Part shown: piece after piece, positions 6,543 to 14,565 of the stretch
How the letters are laid out: every line of letters starts with the position of its first letter
Numbering within the stretch: the stretch's first letter is position 1
Assembly (NCBI RefSeq): GCF_024741815.1
Contig: NZ_CP102951.1
Span: forward strand, 5,222,001-5,286,000
DNA length: 64,000 bases
Origin: Pseudomonas sp. LS1212
Lineage (GTDB): Bacteria; Pseudomonadota; Gammaproteobacteria; Pseudomonadales; Pseudomonadaceae
Reading direction: 5' to 3'
The notes under the pieces: model-generated
Seen by the model: only the letters and a program-made list of their open reading frames with translations
The model's database searches: none
Told to the model about the DNA's origin: nothing
Made by a program: the position numbers and the translations under genes

Positions 6543-9002
6543 ATGCCTGCGCCAACGCCTCATCCTGTCGAACACTGCACCCTGAACAATGGGCTGCGCG
6601 TCAGCCTGCGCAGCACCCCGCATCTCAAGCGTTGCGCGGCCTCCCTGCGCGTCGCTGCGGGCAGTCATGATGTACCGCTGGCCTGGCCTGGGTTGGCGCA
6701 CTTTCTCGAACATCTGTTTTTTCTCGGCACTGAGCGCTTTCCTGCCGAAGACGGTTTGATGCGCTATGTGCAGCGCCATGGCGGACAGCTCAACGCCACG
6801 ACCCGCGAGCGCACCACCGATTTCTTTTTCGAAGCCCCGACAGGGGCGTTTGCCGGTGGCCTTGAGCGCTTGTGCGACATGCTGACGGCGCCGCGCATGG
6901 CGGTCGACGAGCAACTGCGCGAGCGCGAAGTGCTGCATGCCGAGTTCATCGCCTGGTCGCGCGATGCCACGGCGCAGCGGCAGTTCAGGTTGTATCAGGG
7001 ATTGTCGGCAGCACACCCCTTGCGCGCGTTTCACGCCGGCAACCGCTATACCCTGCCGATACCCAGCGCACACTTTCAGCGGGCCCTGCGAGGGTTCTAC
7101 GAGCGCTTCTACCAGGCCGGGCAGATGACCTTGAGCATCACCGGGCCGCAGCCCATCGCCGAGCTGAAAACCCTGGCAAAAGCCTTCGGCCTGCAACTGG
7201 CCAAAGGCCGGCAAGTGGCCCGGGCAGCGCCGCCCAAATTGCTTGGAGAGCCGTCCGCGAACTGCCCGATGCAGCAGGATCGTCAACTCGACTTGCTGTT
7301 CGCCTGCGAGGCGCTGCCTGCCCCTGCGCTGGCTGCGATCGAGTTTCTCGGCACTTGGCTGAGCGATCCCCAGCCCGGCGGTTTGCTCGCAGCGCTGCGC
7401 GCCGGCGGCTGGCTGGAGCAATTGCGTTTCAAGCCGCTCTACCACTTTGCCGGGCAAGCGTTGCTGCACGTCGAATTCCAGCTCAGCGCAGCGGGTGCCG
7501 ACGCCCCTGAGGCGGTCAGCGGTTTGTTCTTCGACTGGCTGGATTTTTTCCGACAGGCCAACTGGCAAGGCTTGTTGACTGAATATGCCCTGCTGCAACA
7601 ACGGCGCATGGCCGTCGGCAGCGCCCTGGAACTGGCGCGCCACGACAGCGAACACTTTGGCAGCGAAACCGGGCACGCCTTCCCCGCGCCTGCTGTTGCG
7701 GCGCTACACCGGCTACTGGAGTGCCTGGTGCCCAAGCTGTGTCTATCGCCGCAATCGCCATCGAAAGTGGCCCCTGACAGCGCCTGGCAATTACCCGCAC
7801 CCAACCCTTTTCTACGACCCGCGCCGGCCACACCGGCAACCAGGTCATGCCCTGCTGCCATGGTGTTCAGTACGGCGCTGCCTGCCATGCGCGATACCGG
7901 CGCGGTGTACCTGCGCTGGCAGCTGCGCTCATCCGTTCGCAACAGCCTGTGGCAAGTACTCGAGCAGAGCTTGCGCAACCTGACAGATCGCGCTCGCCAG
8001 GCCGGCGTTGAACTGAGCTTCAGCAGGTGCGCAGGGTTCTGGCAACTCAAGTGCATCGGCATTCAAGAGCCAATCGCGGCAATTATCGAACAGGCCATCG
8101 GGTGTTTGATTGCGCCGCCAGCCGAACACTGGCAGGCCTATGCCCAGCCAGCCCGGGAAGCGCCGTTACTGCCCATCCGGCAGTTGCTCAAGGAGTTGCC
8201 GGAACACTGGCTCGGCCAATATGAAGCGGTGGCCGAATGCCCTGACCCCGCTCAGGCGCTCGAGGACTTGAGCCAGTTGTGGGCCGGCGCGCAGTGGCAG
8301 GGGCTGGCGACCGGTTTTTCGGCGCTCAATCGCGCTCGCTTGCAAGCGGCCCTCACCCACCTGCCCGGTCGCCCTGGCACTGCTGATCCTTGCCCGGCAC
8401 TTGCACAACGACGCTGGAGCCAGTTGCCCCTCAATGCCACCGAGCAAGCTCTGCTGCTGTTCTGCCCGGCACCCGGGCGCAATCTTGCCGAACAGGCCAT
8501 CTGGCGTCTGTTGGCACACCTCTGCCAGGGCCCGTTTTACCAGCGTCTGCGGGTCGAGCTGCAGCTGGGTTATGCGGTCTTCAGCGGTTTTCGTCAGGTG
8601 CACGGCCAGGCAGGCTTACTGTTCGGCGTGCAGTCGCCACACGCCACGCACAAGGAGATCGTCGAGCACATCCGCACCTTCATGGGCGAACTCCCGCGAC
8701 ACCTGGCCGAACTGGCCCCGGCTACCCTGGATGCGCAACGTCAGACCCTGGCAGCGCAGTTCGACGAGCCCGCCATGGCCAATGCCGAGATTGCCGAATG
8801 GGCCTGGCAGTCGCAGTTGGCCCATTCGTCGGGCAGCCTGGCGCAACTGCAACAGGCAATCCTTGCTGTAGGGTCCGACGCACTGCAGCAAGCGGCGCAG
8901 CAACTGGAGCAGGCGCATCATGGCTGGCTGGCCCTGGCCAACGGCACCCAGCCGGACGACCGCTGGCACGTTGCAAAACGATCATTACCGGGACTGCAAT
9001 GA
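6543..9002 (+). CDS. pqqF: PqqF, M16-family metallopeptidase for PQQ biosynthesis
   Basis: About 819 aa. PqqF-type proteases cut the modified PqqA peptide to release the cross-linked Glu-Tyr. The inverted zinc motif HxxEH is intact (H53-F-L-E56-H57) with the third ligand near E134 (LHAEF), 77 residues later as in pitrilysins. The C-terminal half is the degenerate second M16 domain, with the RL-rich segment FYQRLRVELQLGYAVFSGF. I chose the ATG at 6543 (MPAPTPHP); TTG 6510 and ATG 6525 are in-frame alternatives, and none has a strong RBS. It precedes pqqA with a 136-bp promoter region between. Confidence 0.88.
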   Translation: MPAPTPHPVEHCTLNNGLRVSLRSTPHLKRCAASLRVAAGSHDVPLAWPGLAHFLEHLFFLGTERFPAEDGLMRYVQRHGGQLNATTRERTTDFFFEAPTGAFAGGLERLCDMLTAPRMAVDEQLREREVLHAEFIAWSRDATAQRQFRLYQGLSAAHPLRAFHAGNRYTLPIPSAHFQRALRGFYERFYQAGQMTLSITGPQPIAELKTLAKAFGLQLAKGRQVARAAPPKLLGEPSANCPMQQDRQLDLLFACEALPAPALAAIEFLGTWLSDPQPGGLLAALRAGGWLEQLRFKPLYHFAGQALLHVEFQLSAAGADAPEAVSGLFFDWLDFFRQANWQGLLTEYALLQQRRMAVGSALELARHDSEHFGSETGHAFPAPAVAALHRLLECLVPKLCLSPQSPSKVAPDSAWQLPAPNPFLRPAPATPATRSCPAAMVFSTALPAMRDTGAVYLRWQLRSSVRNSLWQVLEQSLRNLTDRARQAGVELSFSRCAGFWQLKCIGIQEPIAAIIEQAIGCLIAPPAEHWQAYAQPAREAPLLPIRQLLKELPEHWLGQYEAVAECPDPAQALEDLSQLWAGAQWQGLATGFSALNRARLQAALTHLPGRPGTADPCPALAQRRWSQLPLNATEQALLLFCPAPGRNLAEQAIWRLLAHLCQGPFYQRLRVELQLGYAVFSGFRQVHGQAGLLFGVQSPHATHKEIVEHIRTFMGELPRHLAELAPATLDAQRQTLAAQFDEPAMANAEIAEWAWQSQLAHSSGSLAQLQQAILAVGSDALQQAAQQLEQAHHGWLALANGTQPDDRWHVAKRSLPGLQ

Positions 9003-9029
9003 GCTTTCTTGCAGATCCCGGTCTATCAA

Positions 9030-9058
9030 ATGTCGTAAACTTAGTAACATAACGACAT
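9030..9058. promoter_or_regulatory. Inverted repeat in the pqqA promoter region
   Basis: ATGTCGT and ACGACAT flank a 15-bp AT-rich centre in the pqqF-pqqA gap, about 80 bp before pqqA. The half-site centres are 22 bp apart, about two helical turns, as for a dimeric regulator. The binding protein is unknown. Confidence 0.4.
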
Positions 9059-9138
9059 GCTCACTTGAACATCTTCGCTCACAGATGTACTAAATGTGTA
9101 GTTTTCACCCCCTTGAGCAACCCCAAAGGAGTACTCCC

Positions 9139-9210
9139 ATGTGGACCAAACCTGCATACACTGATCTGCGTATAGGCTTTGAAGTGACGATGTACTTCGC
9201 AAGTCGCTGA
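9139..9210 (+). CDS. pqqA: PqqA precursor peptide
   Basis: 23 aa, too short for most ORF callers. It begins MWTKPAYTDLRIG and contains the invariant E-V-T-M-Y block (Glu16 and Tyr20), the two residues cross-linked by PqqE to form the PQQ skeleton. It ends in FASR. AAGGAG lies eight bases before the ATG. A strong terminator/attenuator directly downstream (9231-9260) probably makes pqqA more abundant than pqqB-E, as expected for the substrate peptide. Confidence 0.97.
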   Translation: MWTKPAYTDLRIGFEVTMYFASR

Positions 9211-9230
9211 GTTTTCTTGCCGTCGTACAA

Positions 9231-9260
9231 CGCCCCGCTCAGCCGGGGCGTTTTTATTTT
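9231..9260 (+). terminator. Terminator/attenuator between pqqA and pqqB
   Basis: Perfect stem CGCCCCG-CTCAGC-CGGGGCG followed by TTTTTATTTT, 20 bases after the pqqA stop. Read-through or partial termination would set the pqqA to pqqBCDE ratio. Confidence 0.9.
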
Positions 9261-9284
9261 CAGGCGCCGCACGATGGAGTTGCC

Positions 9285-10196
9285 ATGTACATCCAGATTC
9301 TAGGTTCCGCCGCCGGTGGTGGATTTCCGCAGTGGAACTGCAACTGCGTCAACTGCAAGGGCTTTCGTGACGGTAGCCTGCGCGCCCAGGCGCGAACCCA
9401 GTCCTCGATCGCCTTGTCCGATGACGGCGTGCACTGGGTGCTGTGCAATGCCTCGCCAGACATTCGCGCCCAGCTGCAAGGTTTCGCCCCGATGCAACCG
9501 GCACGGGCCCTGCGCGATACCGGCATCGATGCCATCATCCTGCTGGACAGCCAGATCGACCATACCACCGGGTTGCTCAGCCTGCGCGAAGGCTGCCCGC
9601 ACCAGGTCTGGTGTACGGACATGGTCCATCAGGACCTGAGCACCGGCTTCCCCCTGTTCACCATGCTCAGCCACTGGAACGGCGGGCTGAACTGGAACCG
9701 CATCGAGCTCGAAGGCAGCTTTGTGATTCCGGCCTGCCCGAACCTGCGCTTCACCCCTTTCCCGCTGCGCAGCGCCGCACCGCCCTACTCGCCGCACCGT
9801 TTCGACCCGCACCCGGGCGACAACCTCGGACTGGTCGTCGAAGACCTGCAAACCAGCGGCAAGCTGTTCTATGCCCCTGGCCTGGGCAAAGTGGACGATG
9901 CCCTGCTCGAAAAAATGGCCGAGGCCGATTGCCTGCTGGTCGATGGCACCCTGTGGGACGATGACGAAATGCAGCGCCGTGGCGTCGGCACCCGCACCGG
10001 CCGCGAAATGGGACACCTGGCCCAGAACGGCGCGGGCGGCATGCTCGAAGTGCTGGATGGGTTGGCCAAACCACGCAAGGTGCTCATCCATATCAACAAC
10101 ACCAATCCGATCCTCGACGAAGACTCCCCGGAGCGCGCCGAGTTGGACCGCCGCGGCGTCGAAGTGGCCTTCGACGGCATGAGCATCGAGTTGTAG
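9285..10196 (+). CDS. pqqB: PqqB, PQQ biosynthesis protein (metallo-beta-lactamase fold)
   Basis: 303 aa, the standard length. The N-terminus MYIQILGSAAGGGFPQWNCNC is diagnostic. PqqB has a metallo-hydrolase fold with an altered metal site; here the canonical HxHxDH is replaced by DSQIDHTTG near residue 90, and a C-terminal histidine occurs in KVLIHINNTNPIL. In the pathway it acts as a hydroxylase on the Glu-Tyr intermediate (known from the family). GGAG precedes the ATG. pqqC follows after eight bases. Confidence 0.97.
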   Translation: MYIQILGSAAGGGFPQWNCNCVNCKGFRDGSLRAQARTQSSIALSDDGVHWVLCNASPDIRAQLQGFAPMQPARALRDTGIDAIILLDSQIDHTTGLLSLREGCPHQVWCTDMVHQDLSTGFPLFTMLSHWNGGLNWNRIELEGSFVIPACPNLRFTPFPLRSAAPPYSPHRFDPHPGDNLGLVVEDLQTSGKLFYAPGLGKVDDALLEKMAEADCLLVDGTLWDDDEMQRRGVGTRTGREMGHLAQNGAGGMLEVLDGLAKPRKVLIHINNTNPILDEDSPERAELDRRGVEVAFDGMSIEL

Positions 10197-10204
10197 GAGC
10201 CGAC

Positions 10205-10960
10205 ATGAGCGACGCCAAACCGCTGTCCCCCGCAGAATTCGAACAGGCCTTGCGCGCCAAGGGTGCGTATTACCATATCTACCATCCCTACCATGTGGCG
10301 ATGTACGAAGGCCGGGCTACCCGCGAGCAGATCCAGGGCTGGGTCGCCAATCGCTTCTACTATCAGGTGAACATTCCCCTCAAGGACGCTGCGATCCTGG
10401 CCAATTGCCCGGACCGGGAAATCCGCCGCGAGTGGATTCAGCGCCTGCTCGATCACGATGGCGCCCCAGGCGAAGACGGCGGTATCGAAGCCTGGCTGCG
10501 CCTGGGCCAGGCCGTCGGACTGGACCCCGACCAGCTACGCTCCCAGGAGCTGGTGCTGCCCGGTGTACGTTTTGCGGTGGATGCCTACGTCAACTTCGCC
10601 CGTCGCGCCAGTTGGCAAGAGGCCGCCAGCAGCTCGCTGACCGAGCTGTTTGCGCCGCAGATCCACCAGTCGCGACTGGACAGCTGGCCGCAGCATTACC
10701 CTTGGATCGACCCCGCCGGCTACGAGTACTTCCGCACGCGCCTGGGTCAGGCACGGCGTGATGTCGAGCACGGCCTGGCGATTACCCTGCAGCACTACAC
10801 AACGCTGGAAGGCCAGCAGCGCATGCTGGAAATTCTCCAGTTCAAACTGGACATTCTTTGGAGCATGCTCGATGCCATGAGCATGGCCTATGAACTGAAC
10901 CGCCCGCCCTATCACAGCGTAACCAGCGAGCGGGTCTGGCATAAGGGGATCGCCCTATGA
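10205..10960 (+). CDS. pqqC: PqqC, pyrroloquinoline-quinone synthase
   Basis: 251 aa. A cofactorless oxidase that catalyses the final ring closure and eight-electron oxidation to PQQ. The helical PqqC/TenA-like fold is evident (YYHIYHPYHVAMYEGRATREQIQGWVANRFYYQ near residues 22-56). Active-site His and Tyr residues of the family are present in this segment and in HGLAITLQHYTTLEGQQRMLEILQFKLDILWSMLDAM near the C-terminus. It overlaps pqqD by four bases (ATGA), so translation is coupled. Confidence 0.97.
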   Translation: MSDAKPLSPAEFEQALRAKGAYYHIYHPYHVAMYEGRATREQIQGWVANRFYYQVNIPLKDAAILANCPDREIRREWIQRLLDHDGAPGEDGGIEAWLRLGQAVGLDPDQLRSQELVLPGVRFAVDAYVNFARRASWQEAASSSLTELFAPQIHQSRLDSWPQHYPWIDPAGYEYFRTRLGQARRDVEHGLAITLQHYTTLEGQQRMLEILQFKLDILWSMLDAMSMAYELNRPPYHSVTSERVWHKGIAL

Positions 10961-11232
10961 GTTTCGATCGTCAACTGACACCGCACTGGCGGCAAGGCTA
11001 CCGCTTCCAGTACGAACCGGCGCAAAAAGGCCATGTGCTGCTCTACCCCGAAGGCATGATCAAGCTCAATGAAAGTGCCAGTGCCATCGGTGGCCTGATC
11101 GATGGCTCACGCAACGTCGCGGCGATCATTGCAGAGCTGGGCAAGCAATTCCCCGGCGTGCCCGAGCTCGGTGACGACATCGAGCAATTCATGGAGGTCG
11201 CCCGTGCGCAGCACTGGATCGAACTTGCCTGA
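10957..11232 (+). CDS. pqqD: PqqD, PqqA-binding chaperone
   Basis: 91 aa. PqqD is a small RiPP recognition element that presents PqqA to PqqE. The characteristic RFQYEPAQKGHVLLYPEGMIKLNESASAIGGLIDG is present. Its 3' end overlaps the probable pqqE start by 29 bases, consistent with a tightly coupled D-E pair. Confidence 0.96.
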   Translation: MSFDRQLTPHWRQGYRFQYEPAQKGHVLLYPEGMIKLNESASAIGGLIDGSRNVAAIIAELGKQFPGVPELGDDIEQFMEVARAQHWIELA

Positions 11233-12379
11233 TTCAACCACCGCACAGCTGCCGCCCAGGCCCGAGGTCGGCCTGCCGCTGTGGCTGCTCGCCGAGCTGA
11301 CGTATCGCTGCCCGCTGCAGTGCCCGTACTGCTCCAATCCGCTGGATTTTGCCCAGCAGGGTCAGGAGCTGAGCACTGAGCAGTGGATAAAGGTCTTTCG
11401 CGAAGCGCGCGAGATGGGGGCGGCGCAACTGGGCTTCTCCGGCGGCGAGCCGCTGGTGCGCCAGGACCTCGTCGAATTGATCGCCGAGGCTCGCCGGCTG
11501 GGCTACTACACCAACCTGATCACGTCCGGCATCGGCCTGACCGAGCAAAAAATCAGCGACTTCAAGCAAGCCGGGCTGGACCACATCCAGATCAGCTTCC
11601 AGGCCAGCGACGAACAGGTCAACAACCTGCTGGCCGGCTCGAAAAAGGCTTTCGCGCAAAAACTGGAAATGGCCCGGGCGGTCAAGGCGCACGGTTACCC
11701 CATGGTGCTGAATTTCGTCACCCACCGGCACAACATCGACAAGATCGACCGCATCATCGAGCTGTGTATTGCCCTGGAAGCCGACTTTGTCGAACTTGCC
11801 ACCTGCCAGTTCTACGGCTGGGCACAACTGAACCGGGTCGGCCTGCTGCCCACCCGCGACCAACTGGTGCGCGCCGAACGCATCACCAATGAATACCGCG
11901 CCAAACTGGAAGCCGAAGGCAATCCCTGCAAGCTGATTTTCGTTACCCCGGACTACTACGAAGAACGCCCCAAAGCCTGCATGAACGGCTGGGGCAGCAT
12001 CTTTCTGACCGTGACGCCGGACGGCACTGCCCTGCCCTGCCATGGTGCCCGACAGATGCCGGTGCAATTTCCCAATGTGCGCGATCACAGCATGCAACAC
12101 ATCTGGTACGACTCCTTCGGTTTCAACCGCTATCGTGGTTATGACTGGATGCCCGAGCCCTGCCGTTCCTGCGACGAAAAAGAGAAGGACTTCGGCGGTT
12201 GCCGCTGTCAGGCCTTCATGTTGACCGGCGATGCCAGCAATGCCGACCCGGTGTGCAGCAAATCAGCGGACCACGGGATCATTTTGCAGGCCCGCGAAGA
12301 CGCCGAGCATGCAACCCAAACCATCGAACAACTGGCCTTTCGAAATGAACGGAACTCACGCCTCATCGCCAAAAGCTGA
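11204..12379 (+). CDS. pqqE: PqqE, radical SAM/SPASM PqqA cross-linking enzyme
   Basis: 391 aa from a GTG at 11204 with GGAG seven bases upstream; longer in-frame starts inside pqqD would add a nonsense-like leader. PqqE makes the carbon-carbon bond between Glu and Tyr of PqqA. The radical-SAM cluster motif is C36-P-L-Q-C40-P-Y-C43, followed by GGEPL. The SPASM auxiliary-cluster cysteines are in LPCHGARQ, PEPCRSCDEKEKDFGGCRCQ and DPVC. The 3' end overlaps the next peptidase gene by 35 bases. Confidence 0.95.
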   Translation: MRSTGSNLPDSTTAQLPPRPEVGLPLWLLAELTYRCPLQCPYCSNPLDFAQQGQELSTEQWIKVFREAREMGAAQLGFSGGEPLVRQDLVELIAEARRLGYYTNLITSGIGLTEQKISDFKQAGLDHIQISFQASDEQVNNLLAGSKKAFAQKLEMARAVKAHGYPMVLNFVTHRHNIDKIDRIIELCIALEADFVELATCQFYGWAQLNRVGLLPTRDQLVRAERITNEYRAKLEAEGNPCKLIFVTPDYYEERPKACMNGWGSIFLTVTPDGTALPCHGARQMPVQFPNVRDHSMQHIWYDSFGFNRYRGYDWMPEPCRSCDEKEKDFGGCRCQAFMLTGDASNADPVCSKSADHGIILQAREDAEHATQTIEQLAFRNERNSRLIAKS

Positions 12380-14186
12380 ACGATTCAGCGCTGCCCAGGC
12401 AGTTGCCGCCGGCACCGACTTCGCCGAATTGCAGGTCGGCCATGGCGGGCTGTTCTGGAATGAATTCCGCCCCCAGGATGCCGCGTGCCGCCTCTGGCGA
12501 TGGCAAAACGGCGAGGCCCGCTGCCTGACCCCTGATGGCTTCAGCGCGCGGAGCCGGGTCTATGAATACGGCGGGGGCTCATTTTGCCTGAGCGACTCGG
12601 GGCTGGTTTTCGTCAACGAGGCCGATCAGCAGTTGTACACTCAGGCGCTCGATGGAAGCCCGCCGCAGGCGCTGACCCGAGGCAGCCGACGCTATGGCGA
12701 CTTGCGCCATGCCGCCGACCAGATCCTGGCGGTCGAGGAAACCCATGGCCAGGACCGGGTCGAACACCGGCTGGTTGGCGTGAAACTGGCCGATGGCCGG
12801 CGGGAAGTGTTGGCCGAGGGCGCCGACTTCTACGCCGCACCCACTCTCAGCCGGGATGGCTCACGACTGGCCTGGATCGAATGGAGCCGGCCCGATCAAC
12901 CCTGGACGGCCACCCGCCTGCTCTGCGCGAAACGCCGGGACGATGGCCAATGGGGCGAACCGCGCTGCGTTGCGGGCAAAGGCATCACCGAAGAATCGCT
13001 GCAACAACCGCGCTTCGATGAGCAGGGCAACCTGTACTGCCTGTCGGACCGTAACGGCTTCTGGCAGCCCTGGGGCGAAACGCCGACCGGCTGGGCAGCA
13101 CTGCCAGCCGCCGCGGCCGACCATGCCGCAGCCCCTTGGCAACTGGGTGCCAGCACCTGGCTGCCTTTGGACGAACACACCTATCTTGCGACCTGGTTCG
13201 AGAATGGCTTCAGCCGACTGGGCATCAGGCACAGCGGCGGCTCGCTGGAAGATTTCAGCGCAAACTACAGCCGCTTCCGTAGCCTGGGCCTGGACGACGA
13301 CCACCTCTATGCCATTGCCGCTTCCGCGGTCAGCCCGGCGGCGATCATCGCGATCAAGCGCAAGGACCATCAAGTCCAGGTGCTGGCAGGGGGTGAGTTG
13401 CCCCTGCCCGCCGAACACATCAGCCGTCCGCAATCCCTGCATTATCCCAGTGGCGACGGTCACGCCCATGGGTTCTTCTACCCGGCCATGAATGGCCAGG
13501 GCAAATCGCCGCTGGTGGTTTTCATCCACGGTGGGCCGACATCAGCCTGCTACCCGGTCTTCGACCCGCGCATCCAGTACTGGACCCAGCGCGGCTTCGC
13601 CGTCGCCGACCTCAATTACCGTGGCAGCAGCGGCTATGGCCGAGCCTACCGGCAGGCGCTGCACCTGCGTTGGGGCGTAGTGGATGTGCAAGACGCCTGC
13701 GCGGTGGTGGCGCACCTGGCCGGACAAGGCTGGATCGACCCGAATCAAGCCTTTATTCGCGGCGGCAGCGCCGGCGGCTACACGACCCTTTGCGCATTGG
13801 CCTTCGAGAACGTCTTCCGCGCCGGCGCCAGCTTGTATGGTGTCAGCGATCCGCTTGCCCTGACCCGGTCGACCCACAAATTCGAAGGCGACTACCTGGA
13901 CTGGCTGATCGGCGACCCCGAGCGCGATGCCGAACGCTATCGTGCCCGCACGCCCTTGCTGCATGCAGCGAACATCCGGGTGCCGGTGATTTTCTTCCAG
14001 GGCGAGCTGGACGCCGTGGTCGTGCCGGAACAAACCCGCTCCATGCTGACGGCTCTGCAAGCCAATGGTCTTCCCGCGCAAGGGTATTTCTACCCCGAAG
14101 AGCGCCATGGCTTTCGCAAGGCAGCCAACCTTGCCCATGCGCTCGAACACGAATGGCAGTTCTATCGAAAGGTGCTTGAGGGATAA
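12345..14186 (+). CDS. S9-family (prolyl oligopeptidase-like) peptidase of the pqq operon
   Basis: 613 aa. An N-terminal beta-propeller region (about 1-350) precedes an alpha/beta hydrolase domain with the nucleophile elbow GGSAGGY (Ser about 474), an Asp in FFQGELDAVV (about 556) and a His in PEERHGF (about 587). The start lies inside the 3' end of pqqE, so it is the last gene of the pqq transcript. In some fluorescent pseudomonads a peptidase of this kind follows pqqE and is called pqqM (recalled). A role in trimming PqqA or its by-products is plausible but not shown by the sequence. Confidence 0.85.
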   Translation: MNGTHASSPKAERFSAAQAVAAGTDFAELQVGHGGLFWNEFRPQDAACRLWRWQNGEARCLTPDGFSARSRVYEYGGGSFCLSDSGLVFVNEADQQLYTQALDGSPPQALTRGSRRYGDLRHAADQILAVEETHGQDRVEHRLVGVKLADGRREVLAEGADFYAAPTLSRDGSRLAWIEWSRPDQPWTATRLLCAKRRDDGQWGEPRCVAGKGITEESLQQPRFDEQGNLYCLSDRNGFWQPWGETPTGWAALPAAAADHAAAPWQLGASTWLPLDEHTYLATWFENGFSRLGIRHSGGSLEDFSANYSRFRSLGLDDDHLYAIAASAVSPAAIIAIKRKDHQVQVLAGGELPLPAEHISRPQSLHYPSGDGHAHGFFYPAMNGQGKSPLVVFIHGGPTSACYPVFDPRIQYWTQRGFAVADLNYRGSSGYGRAYRQALHLRWGVVDVQDACAVVAHLAGQGWIDPNQAFIRGGSAGGYTTLCALAFENVFRAGASLYGVSDPLALTRSTHKFEGDYLDWLIGDPERDAERYRARTPLLHAANIRVPVIFFQGELDAVVVPEQTRSMLTALQANGLPAQGYFYPEERHGFRKAANLAHALEHEWQFYRKVLEG

Positions 14187-14351
14187 CGCCTCACAGCGCC
14201 AACCCGAGATATGGCGCCGTTCGCCAAGCCGCTGCCGCCAGGCTCGGTGGAGCTGCTGCGCAATTTGTTGGAGGATGTGATCGAGCCCCGTCACGCAAGC
14301 GTTTCGCCATTGGACGTGTTGAGCTGAGGCTTGCCACAAAAAACGCGCGCA

Positions 14352-14476
14352 AAAGAAAAACCCCGCCGAAGCGGGGCTTTGCAGACTGTTTCCCTGACAT
14401 CCTTATCTGCTCGCCATCCTGGCGGCAATCCTGCGTGTCCGTGTTCTTGCTCTGCGCTTCCTGCGCTACGTCCATG
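14352..14476 (-). ncRNA. rsmY: RsmY-type GacA-controlled small RNA
   Basis: About 125 nt. The predicted start is near 14476: a TAATCT -10 lies at 14488-14483, and the GacA box centre is about 66 bp upstream, the distance known for rsm promoters. The RNA carries seven GGA motifs, several in hairpin loops: GCGC-AGGAA-GCGC and GCC-AGGAT-GGC, plus single-stranded-looking ACGGACA and AAGGATG. It ends in a CCCCGC-TTCG-GCGGGG stem followed by TTTTTCTTTT (14380-14352). Such RNAs bind and titrate the CsrA/RsmA/RsmE translational repressors. I assign rsmY rather than rsmX or rsmZ mainly from recalled location beside an acyl-CoA dehydrogenase gene. Confidence 0.85.
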
Positions 14477-14531
14477 TGAAGTAGATTAGCTGTGGATCCA
14501 ATCTTGCGATAGGGGCGGAAAAGCATCACGC

Positions 14532-14553
14532 CATGTAAGTAAATGCTTACATG
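14532..14553 (-). promoter_or_regulatory. GacA upstream activating sequence (UAS) of rsmY
   Basis: Perfect palindrome TGTAAG-N6-CTTACA, extended one to two bases on each side (CA...TG). This is the exact consensus for the GacA response regulator at rsm promoters. It sits 13 bases from the stop of the upstream acyl-CoA dehydrogenase gene. Confidence 0.9.
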
Positions 14554-14565
14554 ACGCACTCAGCC

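Noticed and set aside
14211..14327. 38-codon plus-strand ORF (MAPFAKPLPPGSVELL...) after the S9 peptidase
   Set aside because: No RBS and no family recognised. It could be a C-terminal relic, but the evidence is too thin to list as a gene.
14352..14380. GC hairpin read as a terminator for the plus-strand S9 peptidase gene
   Set aside because: The T-run is on the minus strand and the hairpin is the natural 3' end of the Rsm-type RNA.
14532..14553. Palindrome after the acyl-CoA dehydrogenase as its terminator
   Set aside because: AT-rich, no T-run, and exactly the GacA consensus at the correct distance from the sRNA start.
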